64,000 nucleotides of DNA from NCBI GenBank assembly GCA_036971475.1, contig JBAIZL010000006.1:16533459-16597458 (forward strand), given 5' to 3'. Shown piece after piece: positions 11,263-20,730 of this stretch. Made by a program: the position numbers and the translations under genes. Positions within the stretch are counted from its first letter, which is position 1; each line of letters starts with the position of its first letter. The stretch is from Prosapia bicincta. Its lineage: Eukaryota; Arthropoda; Insecta; Hemiptera; Cercopidae. Under the pieces are notes generated by a model, which was not told the origin of the DNA, did no database searches, and was given only the letters and a program-made list of their open reading frames with translations.

Positions 11263-11339
11263 TGTGTGTTTATTAAAAACTAATTTCATTTTGAGTTGTC
11301 TATTTTGACTGTTACCTTTGTGAATAGTTCTCACTAGGT

Positions 11340-11763
11340 AAGCTCTAACTAACTAAAAATTAGTTTAAGTAGTCGGAGAATGGCCAGGTGCATTGTCTAT
11401 TAAAAAGAATTTGCTTAGATCGAAATAACGTTCGTTTTGAGGTATGAAATGATGACTAAAATAATCTTAAAAAAGTCACCAAAGCCTTCCGATTCGACCT
11501 CCAAATCACGGGCAAGCTATCTATAGAAATATTTTTTAATGCCTTGGATTTTTTGAGTGAGAAACTATGAAAAGTTGCAACTTACAGTTAACAGCTGTAT
11601 TTGCGCCAAATATCACTGTTAATCGGTCTTTGGTGGCCTTAAAACCTGAAAATATTTTCTCTTCAAGAGCTATAAAAGTTCTCATAAGCATTTTCTTCCA
11701 GAACAGGCCAGTTTCTGCGTAACTCGGACAGCATGATTTGAAACCGCGTAACTTGAGAATCAT
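11340..11763 (-). pseudogene. Tigger DDE transposase, middle part
   Basis: The minus strand from about 11,720 reads ETGLFWKKMLMRTFIALEEK, then GFKATKDRLTVIFGANTAVN and LFIVSHSKNPRH. This is the diagnostic DDE core of TIGD1-like transposases (the FWKKMP.RTF and KDRLT..lGAN blocks). After a frame break, about 11,385-11,415 gives FIDNAPGHS, which includes the second catalytic aspartate. Upstream of ETGLF the protein is missing. The continuous frame runs past the element end at 11,797, so its first codons are not transposase. The remainder is at 8,900-9,606. Confidence 0.85.
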
Positions 11764-11828
11764 GTAAGATGGGGTAGCGTAAGTCGAGGTATTACTGTAT
11801 TCACACAGTTGTGAAATTATTACTTGTG

Positions 11829-12118
11829 CAGTAGAGTCTTGAAATTTGGAGTCCCGGTTTTTCGAACTTCCGTTAAATTCGAGCTTATTTGCATTTGAGC
11901 CTATTTGATTTATTTCAAAGAAAAGTATGAGTAGGGTTTCCAAAGAATGTTCATATAAAGTTGTATACACTTGTTTTATGCTTTCTTGTTATAGTATTAG
12001 AGTTCATTAAAACTCATATTTTTTCTAATGTACAGGAACGTATTTCCAATTAATCCGAGTTTTTGGTAATCCATGGGGGTCTCGGTCCCATCTACTTCGA
12101 ATTATCGAAACTCTACTG
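11829..12118. mobile_element. Tigger/pogo-type MITE, copy B
   Basis: Starts CAGTAGAGTCTTGAAATTTG and ends ATTATCGAAACTCTACTG followed by TA. The ends are good inverted repeats (CAGTAGAGT). About 290 bp, related to 525-898. No coding sequence. It lies about 30 bp from the Tigger end. Confidence 0.75.
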
Positions 12119-12120
12119 TA

Positions 12121-13029
12121 ATTTAATTGTTGTAATTACAAGCAACTTTATTTGTATACCAGTGACAGCATTACTAACTTTAATCTTTTGAGAGGTTAAG
12201 TCATACTGAACAATGTAGACATTTGTATAGTAACAAATAGTTCAATAAATAACTGCCAGACAGCATTAAAAACGAAGCAATCAGTTTATCACCAGGAGCA
12301 GAGACTAATAATACAAACTGAGTAATTAAACTATGAGACTTTATAAATAAAATAATAATAATAAAGGCTTGTATTGTTTAATTTCATCTTCGCTTGAGGT
12401 ACTATTTTTTCATAAAAAGTGCTTGAACCTATATTAGTATGTTATATGCTTGCCTAATAAGTGCTATTACTGTATATGTTCAAGTGTTTTTGTAAAAATA
12501 GTTATTCCGGAACCAGTATACTTACTCATGAGCTAATGTCTACCTTTCAACCCCTAAAATTAAGATGTTTGGAATTAAAATAGTTAGATAATAACGTAGT
12601 CAAAAAAATGTAGTTGGGTAATAATAAACACAAATTTAATCAATATTTTAGGTTTTAAAAGAATTTCAAAGACAAGTTATCACTAAGCTCAAGTAATACA
12701 TGTAAACTGCAACTTTGTTGAGTTATAGTTCACATGTTGCATTACCTAAACTCATCATCGATAATGGCTTTGTCATTGGAATGTGTTTGACGATTAAATG
12801 ACTTATTTTGAGTTAGTATTCATTATTGCCTGGTGTAGTATGCTTAGCTCAAAGTTTTGTGTATGGACAACACTATTGATTGTGTAATAAGGGTGAATTT
12901 ATTTTGAAATATTAAAATATATTTATTATTAAACCATTTTATTAAATTATCTTTATTTTGGAACATCAGCTGGGAATATTATTCACCCATTTAACTGTTT
13001 ACCTAATGACAATTTAAAAATTTTCATAG
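12121..13029. other. AT-rich DNA with one foldback remnant
   Basis: No gene seen. At about 12,690-12,790 an imperfect inverted repeat (TAATACATGTAAACTGCAACT against the TAATGCAACATGTGAACT complement) precedes a hammerhead-like motif, the same arrangement as at 8,000-8,150. Confidence 0.5.
12749..12792 (+). ncRNA. Degenerate hammerhead-like motif
   Basis: CATCGATAATGGCTTTGTCA then TTGGAATGTG. It aligns with the motif at 8,102-8,147 but both core boxes are altered (GAAA to GGAA). A fossil copy of the same family. Confidence 0.3.
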
Positions 13030-13638
13030 TACAGTATTCCCGATTATCCGTGGTATTGGTTGGCATGACAACCTCAAATAAGCCAATTTTGCAGACAATT
13101 CAAAAAAATTTCCTAATGTCAACAAAACGATTCATATCAATACAAAATGTATTATATATAATACTTACATACATACACATAAAGAAGGATTTAAAAGTTA
13201 CTTGTTGGCTTCACACAAAAAATCTGTCACCAGGTTTTTGTTTTTTTCTTTTATTGCATATGGTAAGCTAATTTACTTTTTCGAAACATCTTTTTTTTCA
13301 TCAGACATTGTAAAATAAAATCACGATTCACTAATACATGATCTAACTTCTATGGCCAAGTTGACAAAACTGAGGTTGAATGAGAAAATGAAAATAAAAA
13401 GGGGAGTGAGGTTCTGAGAGTTGTCACTGATACAGTCTTGGCATTACAATGGCTGGGACACATAAAATTGAACAAATGTTTCCCTAAAGGTGGTGACTCA
13501 TACAGTTTTCGATATTATATGGCTGGTACACTTGAGTAAACAAACATTTTTTGTGTGTTTTCCCTCCTAACATCTAATTTATCTACAGCTAGAATGAAAA
13601 ATCCTAAAAAGACGCAGATTATCAGGAGTTTACTCTAA
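13030..13638. mobile_element. Decayed Tigger-like MITE
   Basis: TA then CAGTATTCCCGATTATCCG at the left. The right end complement reads TAGAGTAAACTCCTGATAAT. The paired GATTATCCG/GATAATCTGCG blocks and about 600 bp length fit a Tigger-type non-autonomous element. No transposase similarity was seen in the 73-codon frame inside. Confidence 0.55.
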
Positions 13639-14126
13639 TAATAATTGAATCCTGAATCATTAATAAGACTTCTGTCTACATTCTATAGCAATTACTAATA
13701 TTTTAATACATTTATTTATATCTTTATTCACAACTTTAAAACAATTTTTTAAATTCTGGTCTTTACCTCAGCCAAATTTATTTCTAAATTTAACCCTAGA
13801 TTACTCATACCTCGTTAAAATGATGACGCTCCATTTCACAAATTGCTATACATGAGAAATGAGCAGTTCACTACGCAGCTCAGTACCTTCTTACCTACAA
13901 CAGCCGATGTCAGATGCCCAGTTTTGCCGCTAAAGTTCGCATGTGTCTTAGTGTAACAAAGCTCACGTCATTTTGACGATACATCAGTGATCGTGTGACT
14001 TTTTTATGTTTGTGTCCTTGTTACATTTTTTAGTTATTTACTCACATAGGCTTAGGTTTGGTTACTATTTGTGGTGGTTTGGATTGCTGAGTATGTTTAA
14101 GCTGAATTTATAATTGAGACGAGAAA

Positions 14127-14204
14127 ATGGCTAACGAGGAAGGTCGTAGAGACACTCTAATAAGAAAATATCTTAAAGATTCTAGTGATGAGGAGTTTTA
14201 TTAA
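14127..14204 (+). pseudogene. Possible piggyBac transposase N-terminus
   Basis: ATG at 14,127 opens MANEEGRRDTLIRKYL then KDSSDEEFY before a stop. An acidic Ser/Asp/Glu start is usual for piggyBac transposases. Downstream to about 14,700 there are fragments rich in Pro and Asp, but stops fall in all frames. The piggyBac assignment rests mainly on the element ends. Confidence 0.4.
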
Positions 14205-14882
14205 CATGCTTCTATCTCAAATAGTTGTCCAAATGATAGTGAATACGAAGGTGTACTAGAATATAACCATGTTAACTATACAGAGTCTGACACTATACAG
14301 ATGCAGACATGATTTACCATCCGGGAGTTGGAGCCACAGCTCTGAGTAAATAATCAGACAGTGATACTGAGTATCGACAATGCAGGAATAAAAAATGCTG
14401 CAGAGGACTTACAACGTGTGATCCTCCGAGTAACGCTGAACCTCCATGTATCTCCGACATTCCACGTCATACCGATTCTCCACCGTTACTCCTAACGGCG
14501 ATCCTCCACCTAACGTCTACTCTTCACCTCATGTCGATCCTCCACCTAATAACAACACTCTATCTAGTGTAAATACCACACCAAGTCGTAAACCTAATCT
14601 TAACCTATTTATCTCACAATCTTTATTCATTGGAGCTAATTATAATTATCTATGAATCACTTATCCAATCAATATTTGCGCTCTAATACCTAACACTGTG
14701 AGCGGTTTCAATACGGGTTGTTATGGGGACTGTACTAGACTCACTTATACCCCCATAACGTTTTACTCATATCACGTTTCCTTCAGATCTTCGACGTAGC
14801 AATGGATGTAACAACCGCAAATGTGATCCCGTCTTGAAACCCCTAATATGTGGAAAAACGCAAAACCAAAAATTCTTGAGTT

Positions 14883-15053
14883 ACTTGGAGTCCCAGCCAC
14901 CTGGCAGCTCCAAAGCAAGCAGGAGCCAGAATGATTTGTTATTTTTATCCAGCAGCCATCAGAAGGATTATCACTAGCTACTGTGCACACTGCAACCACC
15001 CAGTGCGTGCACAACACCTAGCAATGTGCTGTGTAGAGTGTGGCAGCAAGTAA
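14883..15053 (+). pseudogene. Possible piggyBac C-terminal Cys-rich tail
   Basis: A 56-residue open frame ends RRIITSYCAHCNHPVRAQHL then AMCCVECGSK and a stop. Six cysteines and two histidines in the last 25 residues recall the C-terminal zinc-binding tail of piggyBac transposases, which lies just before the right terminus. The spacing is not the standard one, so this is a tentative call. Confidence 0.4.
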
Positions 15054-15217
15054 AGCTGTTTGTTTAAGCTGTAAATAATGCCGATTTTCATTTATCCTCC
15101 AAGAACATAAGCAAATTGAAAAACTTTCATTTTATTGAAAACGTTTTCTATAACTCAGTCACTAGTAACATTCTGTTTCTTTTTTAAAGATTATTTTAAA
15201 AATACTTTCTTAAATTT

Positions 15218-15333
15218 ATTATTTAGAGTATCATAACTACCTGTCCTTTTATGAACTGTTCAAAAAAAAAGTTCTGACAGATGGAGGTCTTCCGAAACGC
15301 GTCCTCCATTTAGAGTTACGATACTCTAAATAA
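15218..15333. repeat. Small foldback around a hammerhead-like motif
   Basis: Inverted arms TTATTTAGAGTATC.TAACT (15,218-15,238) and its complement (15,313-15,333) enclose a T/A-rich loop and the motif at 15,272-15,312. Confidence 0.65.
15272..15312 (+). ncRNA. Hammerhead-like motif
   Basis: CTGACAGATGG, hairpin GGAGG-TC-TTCC, GAAA, CGCG, then TC (a GUC-type cleavage triplet). The GAAACGCGTC block is typical of Penelope-associated hammerheads. A competing 7-bp pairing, ATGGAGG with CCTCCAT, would disrupt the fold. Confidence 0.4.
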
Positions 15334-15891
15334 GATTATATATCCTAACGGAAAAGTAGAAAATTATCAAAAGTACTTTCTTAAACATTGGCATTTCACT
15401 ATTTTATTAAAACACAGTCATGATAATTATTATTTTACTTTCGTAGGATTCTTAGCTACAATAATATTTTTTCCAAAAGCTAAAGAAGTATGGGATATTA
15501 TTATGTTTAAGAAATGAACACAAAAAAACACTTTTTGTCAAATAAAAAAAAAAAGAAATTGGAGTAGTAGAATTGTCAAGACATAAGAAATCGTGTGACA
15601 AAATTTAGACATTAGTAATCTGGGTTAAACACGTGAGAAATCAACCGTATCAGAGCACATTTCAACAAAACAAAACCAATAGCACATAAATGGTAAAAAC
15701 ACAACTATGTATCGTCAGTTTATTGTACAAACAAATATCCAGCGGATGTGCAAAAGCCAGTGTCAGCGCAACGATATCATCCATCTCTACCATGTGATGT
15801 GTGCTCGTTGCTCTTGCTTTGGTACAGTAGTCAGATGGACGTACATAAGTAATTGTGTGACAAAAATTATACACAAGTCATCTAGGGTTAA

Positions 15892-16250
15892 TTAAGCTGG
15901 TATTTATTTAAAATATCAAGATTTTATTAGTGGTGAAAAAGATATTTTCTCAGATAGATCAACAATAAACAGTCCTGACACTTTTTATAATTACACAATT
16001 TTTTAAAAATATTATACCTTAATGATACTTAAATGTCAGTTGAAAGTTTCTCAAATATACATATTGCAAAATTTTATTGCAGTCACAAAATTCTTTATTG
16101 TTAATAAGATTAAAGATCTAAAGATTTAAGATAAGACAACAAAGGTTTGAGTTTTCATTTGGCAGTCAATTGTAAGTTCAAGGATGAGTTAATCCTGAAG
16201 CACTATAATGAAACTCTTTAATAAATTGTAAATAAATACAACTTCTTTAA
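15892..16250. other. AT-rich DNA, nothing recognised
   Basis: No gene-like frames or paired repeats seen. Confidence 0.5.
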
Positions 16251-16353
16251 CAACAAAGCCTTTTTATTTATATCCTGATGTTCATTTCGATTGCTGAAGG
16301 TAATTGCTTTGCAATAAAAATGTCATCAGGATATAAATAAAAAGGTTTTTGTG
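16251..16353. repeat. 30-bp inverted repeat
   Basis: The arms share TTTTTATTTATATCCTGATG and its complement, at 16,251-16,280 and 16,324-16,353, with a 43-bp loop. The loop contains CTGAAGG, hairpin ATTGC-TTT-GCAAT, AAAA: the same layout as the hammerhead-like motifs but with the GAAA box lost. Confidence 0.75.
16289..16327 (+). ncRNA. Degenerate hammerhead-like motif
   Basis: CTGAAGGTA, hairpin ATTGC-TTT-GCAAT, then AAAAATG. The core box reads AAAA in place of GAAA. Probably a fossil. Confidence 0.25.
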
Positions 16354-16910
16354 TTTTACGAGGTTTTATTTATTTATAATTAAAAATTACACTATAGTTG
16401 CTCCAAGTTATTACGCTTAATAAAGTCTTTTTAATAAGCAGACTTCCTTGAAATTATGTCCTAAATTCTTTGCTGATGTTCAAAGTCCTTCCCAAATACA
16501 TTACTGTAAGATAGAACTTGATTTTAGTTATAATAGTACTTAGGTTTAATTTTGAAAAAACCATTAAATCGTCGGTATTTTATCTATAATCAATTATGTT
16601 TTGCTACTGACACATCTGAAATAAAAAGTAGTCTTCACGACAAAGTTTTTAAAAATTACAATATTTTTGAAGTTATTTTAAAAAAAAGAATGAAAAATTA
16701 ATCTAAAATAATCTGGGCAAAAAAGTTTTAAAATGTTTATAGGAATGTTTTTTTTTATCATCTCAACGTTCAATTACACTTTTAGGTTAGAATTAAAGCA
16801 GAAATACTTGAATTCTTATGTTTAGTAGTATTTTCAAAATGTTTGTTAAAGAACATAATTTGTAGTGTTGTAATGTAAAATCTGATTTAATGTCTGACAG
16901 ATAATATGTA
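16354..16910. other. AT-rich DNA, nothing recognised
   Basis: No gene-like frames or paired repeats up to the piggyBac TTAA. Confidence 0.5.
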
Positions 16911-16914
16911 TTAA

Positions 16915-17956
16915 CCCTTAGCGCTCGGATTTTTTTAACATGCTTTGCTTCCCCACTTGTAATTAAATTGAGACAAATTCATCACCTGCAAGTTGCATTA
17001 TTGTTTATGGAAAACTTTTTTTCTCTTACATGATTTTAGTAAACTAAGCTATTTTTATTCACTAATACTGTATGTACGTGATTTTATTATCTTATTTGTA
17101 GTTTTGCAGAGTATGATATCTTTGAAAACAGTTTTCCGGATGAAGTTCTGGATTTCTGCTGCGTGTTTTGTAGTGAAAAACTGTTTTCCTTCTACCTCCT
17201 TTTATCTTCCTGTTACTGCAAACTACACAATCCTTAGAACTACTTTTATCATTGGAAAAGATTAAATGTAATTTCCCATTCAGTCTTTCTTCTTTGTCAG
17301 TAGTTGATGGCCGATCCCTCTTACTATACGGGTTATTCCTGATATCACCAATGCGTTCCCTCACCAAGTTTTGGCGAAACTATTTTTGTTTAACAGGATT
17401 TTCTCTCATTTCTTTTTTTTGTTGTTATAGATAATAAAACTGTTTACTACACCTATATGTAATAGCCAGACAAAAACATTTTCCTCCACTATTTATTTGT
17501 TCGTCTCGTAAAACTGCACGGTTCATTATATTGAACAGCTAAATCTACACCACCCATAAACTGGTTATATTTACCTGTTGGTTTAATTATTTTGTTTGTG
17601 AAACTGAACTACATTCTAATAAATCAGTATCAAGTAAAAGATCAGGAATTTCAGAATCACTAACTGCACGTGAAGCCACTGCAAACTACGAGTAAACAAA
17701 TAATCTGCAAAACTGTAACCTACTTGCAGCTTACAACGTAGCGGCAAACTAGATTTTGTGGTGACTCACATATTCCTAGACATTTTCAACTTAGTCCATA
17801 TTATTGTCAATAGAGTGTAGCACCAAACGGTAATAGATTGAATGTCGTGGGCTTCGCCGCAGACGAGTTATAGGCATTTGAAAATCGTGTTGGGTGACCC
17901 TCGACATACGAGTAAACTGCAAAGGCGGAGCTCCCCCGACAGTCGAGTGCTAAGGG
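16915..17956 (-). mobile_element. piggyBac element with large internal deletion
   Basis: TTAA (16,911-16,914 and 17,957-17,960) flanks ends reading CCCTTAGCGCTCG and, on the other strand, CCCTTAGCACTCG. Inside, the minus strand keeps an acidic N-terminal stretch, an MGGVDLA segment and the C-terminal cysteine-rich domain of a piggyBac transposase. The catalytic region between the first two is missing. It is about 1.04 kb against about 2.3 kb for a full element, so it would need a helper. Confidence 0.88.
17092..17661 (-). pseudogene. piggyBac transposase remnant
   Basis: In minus-strand order: about 17,661-17,614 encodes SDSEIPDLLLDTDLLE, an acidic N-terminal tract. From 17,557 the frame reads MGGVDLAVQYNEPCSFTRRT then NK, a stop, WRKM, which is the family's MGGVDL.DQ…R…KWWRK block near the end of the RNase H-like fold. 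From 17,367 to 17,092 the frame gives ERLNGKLHLIFSN, then DCVVCSNRKIKGGRRKT and ENCFQRYHT, the C-terminal zinc-binding domain. The catalytic Asp motifs fall in the deleted part. Premature stops confirm a dead copy. Confidence 0.85.
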
Positions 17957-17960
17957 TTAA

Positions 17961-18512
17961 GCTGTATTAAATGATGTTTATATTGATTATTTGTTCAGCT
18001 TGCTTTGGTATGGCTGCATGCTATTAAACTGCCAACTGATTCTGTTTCAGAGTCTTGCTAGCTGGTACTGTAGTTGTTGCATGATGCATGTCATTGTTTA
18101 GGTATGTACTATTTCTCCTACCTACAACCTAGCACTTCATTTTTGTATTCATATGCTTTGTAACTTGAGGTCATTATTATTAAAATAATGTTTCATTATA
18201 TAATGAATATTTAAGATATTAATTACTTTAGATATTCAGTACTATGTATTAACTAATGTACGAGGTATTAAGTACTATAACTTCATTTTAAGAGATTGTA
18301 ATAATAACATGAAATCCCTTGTTTTCGCAGAACTACACTTTTGCTGATTATGTAAAAGTTATATTAATAATTCATTTCCTGAATTTCACTTGGTTCATTG
18401 TAAATACCAGCAATTTTGTGGAGGAGTATTTAAAAAAGCCATGTGAAGTTGCGTAAAGATTTTAATATGATCTTTAATATTACTTTGATACAGACAAGCA
18501 AAAACTGTTATG
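17961..18512. other. AT-rich DNA, nothing recognised
   Basis: No gene-like frames or paired repeats between the piggyBac element and the hAT target duplication. Confidence 0.5.
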
Positions 18513-18520
18513 GTTAAACC

Positions 18521-18857
18521 TAGGGATGGGCCGATTCCGATTCTCGATTCCAGGAATCGTCGATTCTAGGTGGTATCGAGGAATCGTCGATACTCGATTC
18601 TTCATTCATAAAAGTGTCGATTCCGATTCCTATTTTGTTAACTATTAAAATATGCGTGTGGAGTAATTTATTACCAAACAAAATTTATTACCAAAATTTA
18701 TTATATTTGTGTGGAAAAATAATTAATTACCAACTATGTCTTATTTATGTATTAGTTGATTTGAATGAATTAAATGATTAAAGTAAACGAAAATATTATT
18801 ATTTATGAAGCAACAGCAATCAAGATCGTAACCATTTCTGGTCGTTTTACATCGCTC

Positions 18858-18895
<38 letters not shown>

Positions 18896-19281
18896 AAATG
18901 TCAGAACAAAACACAAAAAAGTACAGTAAAAACTCGATTAACCGTCACCGTCGGAACCGTGGCCATGACGGTTGAGCGAATAGACGGATAACAGAAACAC
19001 TGTATTATTCCTCAGAAACTTAACTTTAATAAATTATATTATAGACAGATATCACTCTCACGGTAGAAGGTTTTGTGTAGCCTATTACATTAAAACAGAA
19101 CTTTTAAAAGGTTTTGCCATATGGCCAAGATGTTAACTAAATTAATTATTAGAGAACTAGCATGTAAGCTAACATAACTTGAAAGAATCGAGAATCGACT
19201 AAAGAATCGAGAATCGAAAGGAAAATTTTAGAATCGGAATCGGAATCGGAATCGAAAATTTTAGGAATCGGCCCATCCCTA
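18521..19281. mobile_element. Non-autonomous hAT-type element, copy 2
   Basis: Same 18-bp terminal repeats as 6,839-7,617, with its own exact 8-bp duplication GTTAAACC (18,513-18,520 and 19,282-19,289). Interior is nearly the same, with three differences: a longer (TC)n run at about 18,858-18,892 followed by a roughly 70-bp deletion, a duplicated ACCAAAATTTATT block, and an extra GGAATC near the right end. The captured Tigger-MITE fragment is present here too, so it joined before this family spread. Confidence 0.9.
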
Positions 19282-19289
19282 GTTAAACC

Positions 19290-19752
19290 TCATTTTAACA
19301 TATTTCTTAATTCTACAGATGTACACATTTGTAGTTATTTTGATATTCCCTATATTTTATATTCTTCACCTAGTTTTCAAAATTTCTGAGCCCTCTCATT
19401 AGATAGACGTATCCTCATTAATTATTTATATACCCACCATAGCCTCTTTTACAAAAAGCCTATTCTGAATATTTTTGATAAAACAACCTTGGTTATTTAT
19501 CAAAACAGTTGATAAGAAACTAAACCAACTGAAATTTAGAATTTTTGCTGCACTCGAAGTTATATAGTCCAGGATTTAAAGGGGGTTTAGCATGCACTAA
19601 AAGCCTAACGCAATTTCATTTCAGATTGTTGTTCTGGGCGCTTGGGTGATATTTGCATAATATTTAAAAATAATTTTGCAAATTACTTACATAAATTATT
19701 TTACAAATAATTAACAAAAAAATATCTTTTTTTAATTTGTATTAAATTGGAG
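19290..19752. other. AT-rich DNA, one dispersed repeat
   Basis: Contains the partner (19,386-19,445) of the short repeat at 4,262-4,325. Otherwise nothing recognised. Confidence 0.5.
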
Positions 19753-19893
19753 TTTTAAACCTGTATTACAATAGAAAGAATGACAAACTTTAAACCTGTA
19801 TTGCAATAGAAAGAATGATAAACTTTAAACCTGTATTGCAATAGAAAGAATGATAAACTTTAAACCTGTATTACAATAGAAAGAATGATAAAA
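19753..19893. repeat. Four tandem copies of a 35-bp unit
   Basis: TTTAAACCTGTATT(A/G)CAATAG followed by AAAGAATGA(C/T)AAAC repeats at exact 35-bp steps (TAAAC at 19,756, 19,791, 19,826, 19,861). Confidence 0.9.
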
Positions 19894-20404
19894 ATTTTGG
19901 ATATTTAGGATTATATCCTATTTAATTTCACACCAAAAGTTACACAATTAAAACCTTTCATTTTATTGTTTAGATTTTTTAAAAGTAAATATATTCACTT
20001 TTGGGCTGGAATTGTTATAAAATATTCTGTTTCTTTTATTGCTTTCGGGATATCTTATTTGAGTTAAATATAAGTTAGCTCTCCATAAATGTGTGTACTT
20101 GTTCACATTCTAAATTTAACTACAGTTCAGATGTTAATGATGACATATTTGAGAATATGTCCCATTAAATTATACTCCATTCCCATATTTAAAAAAATTC
20201 ATCTTTTTTTCTAGGCTACAGTTTTTTTTTTCTTATAATATTATTAAAGACATGGTTGAAGATGATTTGTATGACCTTGACAGATAATATCATACTAATA
20301 TATATTAACTTGAAATTGTTTTAGAGGATAATGTACATTGTTAACTAAGGATGGGTCACTTAGAGCTAAAGGGTAAATAACACTACATTTACTTAGTAAA
20401 CAAA

Positions 20405-20730
20405 GAATTATTTATTACACTTTGATATTACGTGCGACCTGACTTTTTGTTAACTAAAGGTTGTTAAATTGTTGTTAAAAAGTGTTAGCAAAACGTCTGG
20501 TCGCAAGTAATTAACAACCAGCTTGTCATGAACAGCAACAAGATTTGCTTGGCAAAAAGTCTGGTCGCAAGTAATATCAAAGTTTAATAAGTAATTAACA
20601 ACCAGCTCGTCATGAACAGCAACAAGATTTGGTTAGTAAAAAGTCTGGTCACAAGTAATATCAAAGTGTAATAAGTAATTAACAACCAGCTCGTCATTAA
20701 CATCAACAAGATTTCAATATTTAAAGAATT
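20405..20730. repeat. Inverted plus tandem copies of the GTCTGGTCG family
   Basis: An inverted copy (TTATTACACTTTGATATTAC.TGCGACC) at about 20,411-20,455 is followed by three direct copies. The GTCTGGTC box lies at 20,495, 20,559 and 20,643, each leading to TTAACAACCAGC(T)TGTCAT or its CTCG variant and AGCAACAAGATTT. The first direct copy lacks the ATCAAAGTGTAATAAG block, so spacing is 64 then 84 bp. Same family as 1,672-1,795. Function unknown. Confidence 0.65.

Larger units (their letters stand above)
9607..11309. mobile_element. Head-to-head Penelope-like fragments forming a foldback
   Basis: Two inverted arms (9,607-10,348 and 10,360-11,309) meet at a centre near 10,354. Both outer ends share GTCAAAATAG…ACTCAAAAT. 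Each arm reads outward from the centre through a coding remnant, an AT-rich tail and a hammerhead-like motif. The peptide pattern resembles the region after the GIY-YIG endonuclease of Penelope-like elements, which often sit as inverted, 5'-truncated copies. The right arm is about 190 bp longer because of an extra insert at 10,681-10,860. The whole unit sits inside the Tigger transposase. Confidence 0.6.
8633..11797 (-). mobile_element. Broken Tigger transposon, interrupted by a foldback
   Basis: The right end read on the minus strand begins CAGTAATACCTCGACTTACG next to TA (11,798-11,799), the classic Tigger terminus. The left end starts CAGTGGGTAAGG after TA (8,631-8,632) and is decayed but keeps GCGTAAGTC. 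Inside are minus-strand DDE transposase remnants on both sides of an insertion at 9,607-11,309. The N-terminal CENP-B-like DNA-binding half is missing: the terminus is followed almost at once by mid-protein sequence. The element is therefore non-autonomous and dead. Confidence 0.85.
13794..15887 (+). mobile_element. piggyBac-type element, internally deleted
   Basis: TTAA at 13,790-13,793 and 15,888-15,891 flanks ends that both read CCCTAGAT (left CCCTAGATTACT, right complement CCCTAGATGACT). TTAA targets with CCCT starts define piggyBac. A subterminal echo of the right end (GTGTGACAAAAtTTAGAC..GGGTTAA) lies at about 15,590-15,626. Possible transposase ends survive at 14,127 and 14,883 but the catalytic centre is absent. 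A small foldback with a hammerhead-like motif sits inside at 15,218-15,333. Confidence 0.7.

Noticed and set aside
14772..15017. 81-codon minus-strand frame rich in Cys and His
   Set aside because: Antisense to the more plausible plus-strand Cys-rich frame of the piggyBac-type element.
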